Of a stretch of 64,000 nt of DNA, positions 28,542-37,641 are shown one piece after another. Source of the DNA: Methyloversatilis sp. XJ19-49 (GTDB taxonomy: Bacteria; Pseudomonadota; Gammaproteobacteria; Burkholderiales; Rhodocyclaceae); the NCBI RefSeq assembly GCF_024580145.1, contig NZ_JANINI010000008.1, positions 95,068 to 159,067 of the forward strand. The letters run 5' to 3'. The position numbers and the translations under genes are program-made. Each line of letters begins with the position of its first letter. Positions within the stretch are counted from its first letter, which is position 1. The notes below the pieces were generated by a model, which was not told where the DNA came from, did no database searches, and worked only from the letters and a program-made list of their open reading frames with translations.

Positions 28542-28979
28542 TCAGTCGTCCGCAACCAGGCGACCCGAACGGTCGTCGGCCACCCGCTGTTCGGCCTTGG
28601 CTTCACGCTTGACGAGTGTGGCCTGATGGCGGTCGGAAAGGGTTTCGAAGGCTTTTACGCGGGTACGCGTGTCGAGCCACACGCGCTGACCAGCCTGGGC
28701 GCGGTCGCGAGATTGTTCGACCTGCTGCTGCTGGTGGCCGATGGCGTCGTCGATGCGGGCGAGGAAGGCGGAGTAATTGCTCCACTGGCCCGGTGTCATG
28801 CCGTTGCGCGCAGCGGCCATGAACTGGTCCTGATACTCCTTGCGGTAGTCCTCAAGCATCGTGAGCTTGCGCGACTGGTCGTGCTCGCTGGCGATCAGTG
28901 CTGCCAGCGCACGCGCAGACTCGTCCATGCGCGTCTGGCTCAGGTCGAGAATGGTCTGCAGACGAAAGGGTTCAGCCAT
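28542..28979 (-). CDS. fliJ: Flagellar export protein FliJ
   Basis: 145 residues, predicted almost wholly helical and coiled-coil (LASEHDQ/ RDRAQAGQRVW heptads). The N-terminal MAEPFRLQTILDLSQTRMDE is typical. FliJ forms the central stalk of the FliI ATPase ring and carries chaperone escort functions. Position between fliI and fliK agrees. Confidence 0.9.
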   Translation of the reverse strand: MAEPFRLQTILDLSQTRMDESARALAALIASEHDQSRKLTMLEDYRKEYQDQFMAAARNGMTPGQWSNYSAFLARIDDAIGHQQQQVEQSRDRAQAGQRVWLDTRTRVKAFETLSDRHQATLVKREAKAEQRVADDRSGRLVADD

Positions 28980-29057
28980 GATTCAAAGGTCTCTCTTTGA
29001 CGGCGCAAGTTGCGTGCGGCCGGTCACGGCCGCCAATGGTGTCACCGATTTTTGCAA

Positions 29058-30551
29058 TCAGGGATTCAGACCGAAGATCTGGTGCAGCTTCATCACTGCG
29101 TCCTCAAACCCTTCACGTTCGTCCATGGCTTGCTGCAGAAAGGCTTCCAGCGTCGGAAACATGTTCACTGCAAGATCGAGCTGCGGGTCTGCGCCAGGCG
29201 AATAGGCGCCAACCGAAATGAGATCGCGCGCGCGCTGATAGCGCGACCACAATCCCTTGAAGCGGCGTACCAGATCGAAATGGCTGGGTTTCACGAGCCC
29301 GTGCATGGCGCGCGACACCGACTGTTCGATGTCGATGGCCGGATAGTGGCCCGCATCGGCCAACTGGCGGGTCAGCACGAAGTGGCCGTCGAGAATGGCG
29401 CGTGCCGAGTCGGCGATCGGGTCCTGCTGGTCGTCGCCTTCGGCCAGCACGGTGTAGAAGGCGGTGATCGAGCCACCACCTTCGGGCCCGTTGCCGGCTC
29501 GTTCGACCAGCTGCGGCAGGCGGGCGAACACACTTGGCGGATAGCCGCGGGTGACGGGCGGCTCGCCGATGGCAAGCGCGATCTCGCGTTGTGCCATAGC
29601 GTAGCGGGTCAGCGAATCCATGATCAGCAGCACATGGCGGCCCTGATCGCGGAACCACTCGGCGACCGTGGTGGCATAGGCAGCGCCCTGCAGCCGCATC
29701 AGCGGGCTGGTATCGGCCGGCGCGGCGACCACAACCGATCGTTTCAGCCCGGCGGCGCCGAGAATCTGCTCGATGAATTCCTTCACTTCGCGGCCGCGTT
29801 CGCCGATCAGTCCGACCACGACCACTTCGGCCGACGTGAAGCGCGCCATCATGCCCAGCAGCACCGACTTGCCGACGCCGGAACCGGCGAACAGGCCGAT
29901 GCGCTGGCCGCGGCCGACCGTGAGCAGCGAATTGATCGAGCGGATGCCGGTGTCCATGGTGCGGCGTATCGGCTCGCGCAGAAGCGGATTCACCGCGCGA
30001 CTGGCCACCGAACGCGAATGCCGCGTAATGACCGGGCCGAGACCGTCGAGCGGCCGGCCAGCGCCATCGACCACGCGGCCGAGCAGGGCGTCACCGACCG
30101 GCAGGTGCTTGGCACGGTCGGATGCACGCCGGCGCGGCTCGAGCCTTTCGGTCGGGGTGGGGCGCTGCGGTACCGCTTCGAGCGGAATCACCTGCGCGCC
30201 CGGTGCAAGTCCGACGACGTCATCGGTTGGCATCATGAACAGCTTGTCGCCGTTGAAACCCACCACTTCGGCTTCGCAGCTGTTGCCGCCCGGCACCATG
30301 ATGCGGCAACCGGAACCCAGCGGCAGCTTCAGGCCGGCAGCTTCCATCACCAGACCGTTGATGCGGGTCAGCCGCCCCGCGTGCAGATACGGGTTGACGC
30401 GTCCGGCCAGCGTGCCGCAGTCGGTCATGAACCCCGCCCACTTCGCGACGTGCGGGTTCGCTACCGCCGGTTCGGTCGCCTCCGGCGACGCCGCGTCCGG
30501 CGTATTGTCGAGCGACGCCTCGTCGGCCGCGGTGTCCAGGGTGTCAGTCAT
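29058..30551 (-). CDS. fliI: Flagellum-specific ATPase FliI
   Basis: 497 residues, slightly longer than usual because of an acidic N-terminal extension (~1-35). F1-beta-like hexameric ATPase that energises flagellar export. Walker A GSGVGKS near residue 225, Walker [12 protein letters not shown], and the family segment [15 protein letters not shown] are seen. An 8-base overlap with fliH. The 28-base tract of the downstream fliJ gap holds nothing notable. Confidence 0.96.
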   Translation of the reverse strand: MTDTLDTAADEASLDNTPDAASPEATEPAVANPHVAKWAGFMTDCGTLAGRVNPYLHAGRLTRINGLVMEAAGLKLPLGSGCRIMVPGGNSCEAEVVGFNGDKLFMMPTDDVVGLAPGAQVIPLEAVPQRPTPTERLEPRRRASDRAKHLPVGDALLGRVVDGAGRPLDGLGPVITRHSRSVASRAVNPLLREPIRRTMDTGIRSINSLLTVGRGQRIGLFAGSGVGKSVLLGMMARFTSAEVVVVGLIGERGREVKEFIEQILGAAGLKRSVVVAAPADTSPLMRLQGAAYATTVAEWFRDQGRHVLLIMDSLTRYAMAQREIALAIGEPPVTRGYPPSVFARLPQLVERAGNGPEGGGSITAFYTVLAEGDDQQDPIADSARAILDGHFVLTRQLADAGHYPAIDIEQSVSRAMHGLVKPSHFDLVRRFKGLWSRYQRARDLISVGAYSPGADPQLDLAVNMFPTLEAFLQQAMDEREGFEDAVMKLHQIFGLNP

Positions 30552-31254
30552 GTTCTATCCAGTCCGCGTCATCGATCAGCGCCTCGACGATGCGTGTCCA
30601 GCGCGTGGCCAGCGTGGCGTCTATGTGACTGCCGCCTGCTTCGATCTTGCAGCCGCCGCGTGCGATAGCGGCGTCCTCGAATATGCGGTGGCCGGCATGC
30701 GCCAGCTGCTCGCCGGCATGCGAGCGCACGAGTGACGCGTCGTCAGGGTTCAGATAAACAGCCGTGTGCTGATGTGGCAGCTGGTTGATCGCCTCGCGTA
30801 CAACGCCGACGATCACTTCCGGTTTGACCGCGATCGCCTGCCGCACCACCTGGCGGGCGATTTCCACGCCCAGGTGCAGCACGCCCTGCGCCACTTCGGT
30901 GTCGAGCGACGCCAGTGCCTCGTCGAGCTGTTCGATGACGCTGTGCAGGCGCATCGCTTCCATGCGCACGCGCGCCGTACCTTCTTCGTAGCCGGCGGCA
31001 TAGCCTTCGCGGTGTGCGTCGGCCTGCAGCTTCTCGAGCTCGTCGGCCGTGGGCAGCTTGAATTCGGGTTGTATCTCGCTGTCCGCTTCCGCTTCGGCTT
31101 TCGCGTCTGTTGTCGGTGCCGGCGTTGCGGATGCGTGGCCACGCGACCCGCCCGGAGCCTCCCCGATGCCCGCAGTCGGCGCAATGCCCTGGTCGAACAC
31201 TTCGAGCTTCCAGTGCGTGAAAGCGAGCGCGCCCTCCGATGTCATCGGTTGCAT
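30544..31254 (-). CDS. fliH: Flagellar assembly protein FliH
   Basis: 236 residues; an ATG three codons in (31245) is an alternative start. Negative regulator and C-ring anchor of FliI. The central region contains helix [20 protein letters not shown] with a short GxxxG-like repeat, and the C-terminal V1-ATPase E-like domain follows ([36 protein letters not shown]). Overlaps fliI. Confidence 0.93.
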   Translation of the reverse strand: MQPMTSEGALAFTHWKLEVFDQGIAPTAGIGEAPGGSRGHASATPAPTTDAKAEAEADSEIQPEFKLPTADELEKLQADAHREGYAAGYEEGTARVRMEAMRLHSVIEQLDEALASLDTEVAQGVLHLGVEIARQVVRQAIAVKPEVIVGVVREAINQLPHQHTAVYLNPDDASLVRSHAGEQLAHAGHRIFEDAAIARGGCKIEAGGSHIDATLATRWTRIVEALIDDADWIEHD

Positions 31255-31282
31255 CCGCGTGCGATGCTGGCCTTGAACCGGA

Positions 31283-32275
31283 TCACAGCATTTCCTCGCC
31301 GCCCTTGCCGCCCATGACGATCTGGCCTTCTTCCGCCAGACGGCGTGCGATCTTCAGGATTTCCTTCTGTTCGCCCTCGACTTCGGACAGCTTGACCGGG
31401 CCACGGCCCTCGAGGTCTTCGCGCAGCGATTCGGCGGCGCGCGACGACATGTTCTTGAAAATCTTCTCGCGCAATTCGGGCGAGGCGCCTTTCAGCGCCA
31501 GTACCAGCTGGTCGCCGCTGACTTCACGCAGCAAGGTCTGGATGCCGCGATCGTCGATGTCGAGCAGGTTCTCGAACACGAACATTTCATCGACGATCTT
31601 CTGCGCCAGGTCCGCGTCGTATTCCTTGACCGCATCGAGGATGGCCGATTCATTCGCGCTGCCGACAAAACCCAGTATTTCGGCGGTTGCCTTGATGCCG
31701 CCGAGCGCGGTCTTCTTCATCTTGGCCGAGCCCGCCAGCACGCGTGACATCGCGTCGTTCAGCTCCTTCAGTGCTACCGGCTGCACGCCGTCCAGCGTGG
31801 CGATGCGCAGGATGACGTCGTTGCGCAGCCGTTCCGAGAACAGTTTCAGCACTTCGGCGGCCTGGTCGAATTCCAGATGGGTCAGGATGGTGGCGATGAT
31901 CTGCGGGTGTTCGTTCTTGATCAGGTTGGCGATGGTGGCGGCGTCCAGCCATTTCAGGCCTTCGATGCCGGCGGTGTCCGAGTCGTTCAGGATGCGCGAC
32001 AGCAGGTGGCCGGCGCGTTCCTCGCCGAGCGCCTTCGTCAGCATGTTGCGTATCAGCGTTTCGTCGGCCGAAACGCGGCTGCCGGCCGATGTGGCTTCGT
32101 CGAACAGGTCGAGCACTTCGGTCACCCGCTCTCGGGGCACATTGCGCAGCCCGGCCATCGCGGTGCCGATCTTCTGCACCTCGCGCGGCCCGAGATGCTT
32201 GAGCACCTCGGCCGCGGCGTCTTCGCCCAGCGTCACCAGAAGCAGGGCGCTACGTTCGATTCCAGCATCATTCAT
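31283..32275 (-). CDS. fliG: Flagellar motor switch protein FliG
   Basis: 330 residues. N-terminal domain packs on FliF; the middle domain has the KNEHPQIIATIL motif (EHPQ) that binds FliM; the C-terminal domain has the charged torque helix (MSSRAAESLREDLEGRGPVKLSEVE in parts), which faces the stator. Full length. It overlaps fliF by 8 bases. Confidence 0.97.
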   Translation of the reverse strand: MNDAGIERSALLLVTLGEDAAAEVLKHLGPREVQKIGTAMAGLRNVPRERVTEVLDLFDEATSAGSRVSADETLIRNMLTKALGEERAGHLLSRILNDSDTAGIEGLKWLDAATIANLIKNEHPQIIATILTHLEFDQAAEVLKLFSERLRNDVILRIATLDGVQPVALKELNDAMSRVLAGSAKMKKTALGGIKATAEILGFVGSANESAILDAVKEYDADLAQKIVDEMFVFENLLDIDDRGIQTLLREVSGDQLVLALKGASPELREKIFKNMSSRAAESLREDLEGRGPVKLSEVEGEQKEILKIARRLAEEGQIVMGGKGGEEML

Positions 32276-33986
32276 CGCCGTTCACCCAGTGCTTGATCAC
32301 TTCCGCGATCGCCTTCGGATCATTCTTCGCCATCGTGCGCGCCGCTTCGAGCTTGGTTTCGAAATCGAGCGCTGCGCGCGCCTCAGGCGACAGTTCGAGC
32401 TGTGCTGCCGCGCTGCCTGGCAGGGCTATCGGCTGGCCATCGGCGTCCAGCGTGACGTCGCGCACGTCGTCCTCGTCGCGCTCGACCGGCTCGGTCAGCG
32501 TGCGCACGAGCGGCTTGAGCACACCGAACAACAGGTAGGCGGCGACGCCGGCGACCAGCAGGTATTTCAGCAGGTCGCCCGCCATGCCGGTCAGTTCCGG
32601 ATCCTTCCAGATCGGCGTTTCGATCACTTCCTGCTGAACTTCGGTGAAGGGAGCCGATGCCACGTTCAGCGTGTCGCCGCGCGCTTCGTTGAAGCCCATC
32701 GCCTCGCGTGTCAGGTCGTTGATGCGCTTGAGCTCGTCGTCGGTCAGCGCCACTGGCGTGGCGTTTCCCTTGTCATCGGTCTTCACCTTCTGCGCCACCA
32801 GCACCGCCACCGAAAGCCGGCGGATCTGGCCGGTAGGCTGGCGCACGTGCTGCACTGTCTTGTCCAGTTCGAAATTGGTCGTCGAATCCTTGCGCGTGTT
32901 GACCGGCACCATCGGCGGGGCGCCAGGTGCGCCCTCGGCAGCCGGCGTTCCCGGTGCTGGCGGGGTGGTGATCGGTGCGGTGGCCGGGGTCGGCGGTTGA
33001 TTCGCCAGCGCACCCGGTACGCCACCGGCGGCAGGCTGGTTGCTGACCGATTCGCTCATCTGCTGGCTGCGGATCGCGGAGTCCGGCGTCGGGTTCGGCT
33101 TGTAGGTTTCGGCCGTCTGTTCGGTCTGGCTGAAATCGATGTCGGCGGCGGTCTGCACGCGGTAGTTGCCGCGTCCCATCAGTGGCTCCAGCATGGCTTC
33201 GATGCGCCGGATGGTGGATGCCTCGATCTCGTTCACGTACTTCAGCTGAGTCGGGTTGAGCGTTGCGCCGTCCTTCATGTCGCGGTTGCCCGACAGGAGG
33301 TTGCCGTTCTGGTCGAGCACCGACACGTTTTCGGTAGCCAGTTGCGGCACGCTCGATGCGACAAGATGCACGATGCCTCCGACCTGTTCCGGGCTGAGCG
33401 TGCGGCCGCCGAGCAGACCGAGCACCACCGATGCCGACGGCTTCTGGTCGTCGCGCAGGAAGGCGCTCTGCTTCGGAATGGCCAGATGCACGCGGGCGCT
33501 GTCCACTGCCGCCAGGGTGCCGATGGTCTGCGCCAGTTCACCTTCCAGCGCGCGCTGGTAGGTCACCTGCTCGGAAAACTGCGACTGCCCCATCTTCTGC
33601 TTTTCCATCAACTCGAATCCGATCGAGCCACCGCGCGGCAGGCCCTGGGCAGCGAGCTTCAACCGTGCATCGTGGACGAACTGCGACGGCACCAGAATGG
33701 CGTGACCGCCTTCGGAAAATTTGTACGGTACGTTCTGCTGCTGCAGCATCGCGACGATGGCGCCGCCGTCCTTGTCGTTGATGTTGGAGAACAGCACTTC
33801 GTAATTGGGGCTGTTGCTCCACAGCGTGAGGCCGACCAGCAGCGCGATCGCCATTGCGAGACCGCCAGCCAGTCCCATCTTCTTCTGCATCGGCAGGGCA
33901 GCCAGCCGCTGCTGGGCCAGCGCGAGCGGGGTCGCTGCTCCGGCGAGGGAGGTGTTCGGATCAAGTACGGCGTTTGCAGCGGCCAT
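32268..33986 (-). CDS. fliF: Flagellar MS-ring protein FliF
   Basis: 572 residues from MAAANAVLDPN at 33986, the normal length; the open frame upstream is not coding. Two transmembrane helices (about 38-58 and 455-475), YscJ-like ring-building motifs (NYEVLFSNINDKDGGAIVAMLQ), ARVHLAIPKQSAFLRD, and a Pro/Ala/Gly-rich loop near 300-350. The C-terminus binds FliG. It is the first gene of the fliFGHIJKLMN unit and diverges from the FlrB-like kinase. Confidence 0.96.
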   Translation of the reverse strand: MAAANAVLDPNTSLAGAATPLALAQQRLAALPMQKKMGLAGGLAMAIALLVGLTLWSNSPNYEVLFSNINDKDGGAIVAMLQQQNVPYKFSEGGHAILVPSQFVHDARLKLAAQGLPRGGSIGFELMEKQKMGQSQFSEQVTYQRALEGELAQTIGTLAAVDSARVHLAIPKQSAFLRDDQKPSASVVLGLLGGRTLSPEQVGGIVHLVASSVPQLATENVSVLDQNGNLLSGNRDMKDGATLNPTQLKYVNEIEASTIRRIEAMLEPLMGRGNYRVQTAADIDFSQTEQTAETYKPNPTPDSAIRSQQMSESVSNQPAAGGVPGALANQPPTPATAPITTPPAPGTPAAEGAPGAPPMVPVNTRKDSTTNFELDKTVQHVRQPTGQIRRLSVAVLVAQKVKTDDKGNATPVALTDDELKRINDLTREAMGFNEARGDTLNVASAPFTEVQQEVIETPIWKDPELTGMAGDLLKYLLVAGVAAYLLFGVLKPLVRTLTEPVERDEDDVRDVTLDADGQPIALPGSAAAQLELSPEARAALDFETKLEAARTMAKNDPKAIAEVIKHWVNGDE

Positions 33987-34123
33987 GTTTCGTCTCGCGC
34001 AGGTAACGGATGAAGGGTCTGCGGCAGGCAGACCTTGCAGGATGAGACGGATTGTCGGCGTGCCTCGCGCGAGCCGTTCCGCGGATAAGGCGGGTTTTTG
34101 GGCGGCTGATCCGCCCGAAAACG

Positions 34124-34139
34124 TGGCCTGCGCCTTGCT
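34124..34139 (+). promoter_or_regulatory. Candidate sigma-54 promoter for the FlrB-like kinase
   Basis: TGGCCTG-CGCC-TTGCT: the invariant GG and GC are 10 bases apart, fitting TGGCACG-N4-TTGCW with two changes in the first box. It lies 47 bases upstream of the start codon at 34186. Autocontrol through sigma-54 would be consistent with FlrBC systems. Confidence 0.5.
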
Positions 34140-34185
34140 ACGCTGGCACGGTCGATCAATTCCTGCGCCTGCCGGCGCTCCGTAC

Positions 34186-35433
34186 ATGGCCGAACCCGCT
34201 GCTGCCACTGCCGCCGTCACCACCGCCACTGCCGCGGACGCGCCGCGCATTGCGCCGGAGGAAGCGGCACGCCTGGCCGAAGCCTTCCGCTTGTTCAATG
34301 CCGCGTCGGCGGAGCTGTCGGAAGCCTACGGCACGCTGGAACGTCAGGTCGCCAGCTTGACCGAAGAGCTGGCCGCGGCCAATGGCGAGTTGCGTCGCCA
34401 GTATGAACAGAAGGCGCGCCTGACCGACCGGCTGACCACCCTGCTGAACCAGCTGCCGGCGGGTGTCGTCGTGGTCGATGGCGCCGGCGAAATCGAACAG
34501 TCCAACCCGGTCGCGTTCGACATGGTGGGCGCGCAGGCAGGGCAGTCGTGGTCGTCCTGTACCAGCCGGCTGGTACAGGCCGACGCTCCCGCCGAATGGG
34601 ACTGCACCGACAGCGAGGGCGCACATCGCCGGCTGTCGGTCAGCGAAGCGCCGCTGACCGGCGAGAACGCACGCATCGTGCTGCTGCACGACATGACGCG
34701 CCAGCACGCACTCAAGATCGCCGCCGCCCGCAACGAACGTCTTGCGGCGATGGGCGAAATGGCCGCGTCGCTGGCGCATCAGCTGCGCACACCGCTGGCC
34801 GCCGCCACGCTGTACGTCGGTACGCTGATCGGCCGTGAGCTGCCGCCTGCCGACATGCGTTCGATCGCGTCGCGCGCGCAGGACAGATTGCGCCATCTCG
34901 AGCGGCTGATCCGCGACACATTGATGTTCGCGCGCGGCGAAGTGCTTGGCCGCGAGGCGATCGACATCGCAGGATTGCTTGAAGAGTTGCGCCACACCAT
35001 CGAGCCGGTGGCGCGTGCCGCTGGCGTCGAACTGATTGTCGATGCCGCATCGGCAGTCGGCACGGTGTCGGGCGATCGCAAGGCGGTTGCCAGCGCGCTG
35101 GTCAGCCTGCTCGAAAACGCGGTGCAGGCCTGCGGCAAGGAAGGTGAAGTCTGCCTGTCGGTCGGCATCGATGGCAATCGCCTCGGTTTCACCGTGCGCG
35201 ACACCGGGCAAGGCATTGCGCCGGAGATTCAGGAAAGACTGTTCGAACCCTTCTTCACCACCCGTGATGAAGGAACCGGACTCGGGCTGGCGATTGCACG
35301 CGGTGTGGCGCGCGTGCACGGCGGCGACATCGAATGCGTGTCCGCGCCCGGCGCGGGCAGCCAATTCACGCTGCGCCTGCCGATCACGGCAGGCAGCGGT
35401 GCCCCGGAAGACGTGCTGGAGAAGCTGCAATGA
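34186..35433 (+). CDS. flrB: FlrB/FleS-type sensor histidine kinase
   Basis: 415 residues from ATG 34186. No transmembrane helix is visible, so it is cytoplasmic, as for FlrB. After an Ala-rich start and coiled coil (~20-85) comes a small PAS-like region (~88-175, LLNQLPAGVVVVDGAGEIEQSNP), then HisKA with the phospho-acceptor in ASLAHQLRTPLAAATLY, and an ATPase domain (ENAVQACGK, DTGQGI, GTGLGLAI). It should phosphorylate the sigma-54 activator encoded next (ATGA overlap). Confidence 0.9.
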   Translation: MAEPAAATAAVTTATAADAPRIAPEEAARLAEAFRLFNAASAELSEAYGTLERQVASLTEELAAANGELRRQYEQKARLTDRLTTLLNQLPAGVVVVDGAGEIEQSNPVAFDMVGAQAGQSWSSCTSRLVQADAPAEWDCTDSEGAHRRLSVSEAPLTGENARIVLLHDMTRQHALKIAAARNERLAAMGEMAASLAHQLRTPLAAATLYVGTLIGRELPPADMRSIASRAQDRLRHLERLIRDTLMFARGEVLGREAIDIAGLLEELRHTIEPVARAAGVELIVDAASAVGTVSGDRKAVASALVSLLENAVQACGKEGEVCLSVGIDGNRLGFTVRDTGQGIAPEIQERLFEPFFTTRDEGTGLGLAIARGVARVHGGDIECVSAPGAGSQFTLRLPITAGSGAPEDVLEKLQ

Positions 35434-36836
35434 GCGAAAAGCTGAACATCCTGGTGGTCGAGGACGAACCGAATCTGCGCGATGCGCTGTGTCTGGCCAT
35501 CGAATGTGCCGGCCACCGCGTGATCGGTGCGGCCGACGGCCCGCAGGCGTTGCGCATGATCGAGCGCAATACCGGCGAGCACGCGCTGAATCTGGTCATC
35601 ACCGACCTGAAGATGCAGCCGATGGACGGGCTGACGCTGCTGCGCGAAATCCGCGCCCGCGAAGCCGCGCTGCCGGTGCTGCTGATGACGGCTTTCGGCG
35701 ACGTCGAAAAGGCGGTCGCCGCGATGCGCGCCGGCGCCTGCGATTTCCTGCTCAAGCCGTTCGAGCCGGATGTGCTGCTCGCCCACATCGATCGCTATGC
35801 CGCACCGGTGGTGACGCCGGCCGACATGGTCGCCGAGGACGCACGCACCCGGCAGGTGCTCGGTCTCGCGGCGCGGGTCGCCCGCTCCGAAGCCACCGTG
35901 CTGCTGACCGGCGAATCCGGCACCGGCAAGGAGGTGTTTGCACGCTACATCCACCAGCAGTCGGCGCGCGCCGCCATGCCGTTCATTGCGATCAACTGTG
36001 CCGCCATTCCCGACAACCTGCTCGAAGCGACGCTGTTCGGCTACGAAAAGGGCGCGTTCACCGGTGCCGCCGCTGCGCAGGCCGGCAAATTCGAACAGGC
36101 CAATGGCGGCACGCTGCTGCTGGACGAAATTTCAGAAATGCCGCTGGCGCTGCAGGCCAAGATGCTGCGCGTGCTGCAGGAGCGCGAGGTGGAGCGGGTC
36201 GGCGGCAAGAAGCCGATTCCGCTCGACATCCGCGTGCTGGCCACCAGCAACCGCGACATGGAAGCCGAAGCGCGCGCCGGCCGCTTCCGCGAAGATCTGT
36301 ATTACCGCCTGAACGTGTTCCCGATCGGCATTCCATCGCTGCGCGACCGCCCGGGCGACATCGTGCCGCTGGCCCGGCACTTTCTCGCAGGCTGCGCGAA
36401 GGCGCAGGGTCGCGTGCTGAGGCTCGGCAATTCGGCAGCGGCAATCCTTGCCGGTCACGACTGGCCCGGCAATGTGCGCGAACTGGAAAACACCGTGCAG
36501 CGCGCCGCCATCATGGCGCCTGATGACCTGATCGAAGCCGAGCACATCATCCTTGGCGGCCAGCGTGGTCTGTCGCGTCCGGTAGCGGTACCCGCTCCCG
36601 CCGTGGAGTCGGTCATGCCGATGCCCGCGGCCAACGATGCACCGCCCAGTGCCACGCCTGACGCGCCGTTGAAGGTGAGGTCGGTGCGTGACATGGAGCG
36701 CGACCTGATACTCGAAACGCTCGCAGCAGTGGGTGGCTCGCGCAAGAAGGCGATCGAGAAGCTGGGTATTTCCGAGCGCACGCTGCGGTATAAACTGGCG
36801 CGCTACAAGGCAGATGGATTGCTGCGGGAAGGTTGA
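35430..36836 (+). CDS. flrC: FlrC/FleR-type sigma-54 response regulator
   Basis: 468 residues. Receiver domain (1-120; phospho-Asp in LVITDLKMQP), AAA+ domain (~135-365) with Walker A GESGTGKE, the sigma-54 contact loop GAFTGA, Walker B GGTLLLDEI and the R-finger region, and a Fis-type helix-turn-helix at the C-terminus (GGSRKKAIEKLGISERTLRYKL). In FlrC/FleR systems this activates the middle flagellar genes. A sigma-54 promoter for fliE follows directly. Confidence 0.92.
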   Translation: MSEKLNILVVEDEPNLRDALCLAIECAGHRVIGAADGPQALRMIERNTGEHALNLVITDLKMQPMDGLTLLREIRAREAALPVLLMTAFGDVEKAVAAMRAGACDFLLKPFEPDVLLAHIDRYAAPVVTPADMVAEDARTRQVLGLAARVARSEATVLLTGESGTGKEVFARYIHQQSARAAMPFIAINCAAIPDNLLEATLFGYEKGAFTGAAAAQAGKFEQANGGTLLLDEISEMPLALQAKMLRVLQEREVERVGGKKPIPLDIRVLATSNRDMEAEARAGRFREDLYYRLNVFPIGIPSLRDRPGDIVPLARHFLAGCAKAQGRVLRLGNSAAAILAGHDWPGNVRELENTVQRAAIMAPDDLIEAEHIILGGQRGLSRPVAVPAPAVESVMPMPAANDAPPSATPDAPLKVRSVRDMERDLILETLAAVGGSRKKAIEKLGISERTLRYKLARYKADGLLREG

Positions 36837-36855
36837 ACCTTCCCCTGCAGCGTGT

Positions 36856-36871
36856 TGGCGCGGGATTTGCT
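36856..36871 (+). promoter_or_regulatory. Sigma-54 promoter of fliE
   Basis: TGGCGCG-GGAT-TTGCT, one mismatch to TGGCACG-N4-TTGCW, with GG and GC exactly 10 bases apart. It is in the 148-base gap between flrC and fliE, 113 bases before the fliE start. Confidence 0.75.
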
Positions 36872-36984
36872 AATGAATCATCAACCGGGTCAAAACCCCT
36901 GAATGGGTGGTTCGCGGGCGGCATTTTTTGCCGCCTTGCGGCGCAGCGCAGGGCAGTTAAGCCGAACTGCAACGGAGGAATGTC

Positions 36985-37302
36985 ATGAATACAAGCCTGA
37001 ACCAGATGATCACCGAACTGCGCTCCACTGCGCAGGTCGCCGCCGGCAAGCCTGCCGCCCAGGCAGGCGCCGATTCGGGGGCCGACTTCGGTGACGCGCT
37101 GAAGAATGCGATCGAACAGGTCAATGCGGCTCAGGCGCAAGCGAAGCAGATGTCGGAAGGCTTCATCACCGGCACCTCCGAAGCGAATCTGCAGGACGTG
37201 ATGATCGCGTCGCAAAAAGCCAGCCTGTCTTTCCAGCAGATGGTGCAGGTGCGGAACAAGCTGGTGAATGCCTACCAGGACATCATGAACATGCCGGTCT
37301 GA
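36985..37302 (+). CDS. fliE: Flagellar hook-basal body protein FliE
   Basis: 105 residues. The first rod/export-gate adaptor linking the MS ring to the rod. Seen: NTSLNQMITELRSTAQ at the N-terminus and the conserved C-terminal helix LQDVMIASQKASLSFQQMVQ followed by VRNKLVNAYQDIMNMPV. AACGGAGG-type SD (ACGGAGG) precedes the ATG. It stands alone on the plus strand, between a sigma-54 promoter and a strong terminator. Confidence 0.95.
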   Translation: MNTSLNQMITELRSTAQVAAGKPAAQAGADSGADFGDALKNAIEQVNAAQAQAKQMSEGFITGTSEANLQDVMIASQKASLSFQQMVQVRNKLVNAYQDIMNMPV

Positions 37303-37321
37303 TCGATCGGATCACGCAGGC

Positions 37322-37348
37322 AAAACCGGCCCTTGGCCGGTTTTTTTT
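37322..37348 (+). terminator. Intrinsic terminator after fliE
   Basis: AAAACCGGCC, CTT loop, GGCCGGTTTT and a total of eight T. A perfect 10-bp stem, so fliE is a monocistronic unit. Confidence 0.92.
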
Positions 37349-37349
37349 C

Positions 37350-37580
37350 GCCTGTCAGCGGCGGCGCAGTGCCAGCAGTGCATGCAGAAGCCGGCCCACA
37401 GCGCGGCCGTGCCGGCGGCGAGGCCTGGCACGCGCATGTCGTAGCGGCCGATATCGCCCGCCGCTTCGGCGTGTCCATCGGCACGCTCGAAGCCCGTCCC
37501 CGGTGACTGAATGATTTCGTGCTGTTCGATGCCGACGGCATGCTGTGGCGCATTGTCCGGAATCTTCCGCAAGCGGGCTG
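37350..37580 (+). pseudogene. Possible gene remnant with in-frame stop
   Basis: Within the 293-base tract between the fliE terminator and the next gene, one plus-strand frame reads through two coding-like segments ending ARPR then, after a TGA near 37503, LNDFVLFDADGMLWRIVR and a second stop near 37580. Codon use looks coding-like, but I cannot name a family and no start or SD is visible. It may be a decayed gene or chance. The rest of the tract holds nothing recognised. Confidence 0.22.
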
Positions 37581-37641
37581 ACCGGCGCGCCTGTCACTTG
37601 TCGCCATCGGGGCCTACACTCGTGGTGGGAGAACGACAACG

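Noticed and set aside
31239..34013. A 924-codon plus-strand open frame opposite fliF, fliG and fliH's start
   Set aside because: It mirrors the codon pattern of the flagellar genes on the other strand; no SD, domain or start is convincing. High G+C coding genes give long antisense frames.
34100..34116. GGGCGG/CCGCCC hairpin between fliF and the kinase gene as terminator
   Set aside because: No T run in the needed direction for either gene, and both genes diverge from this gap.
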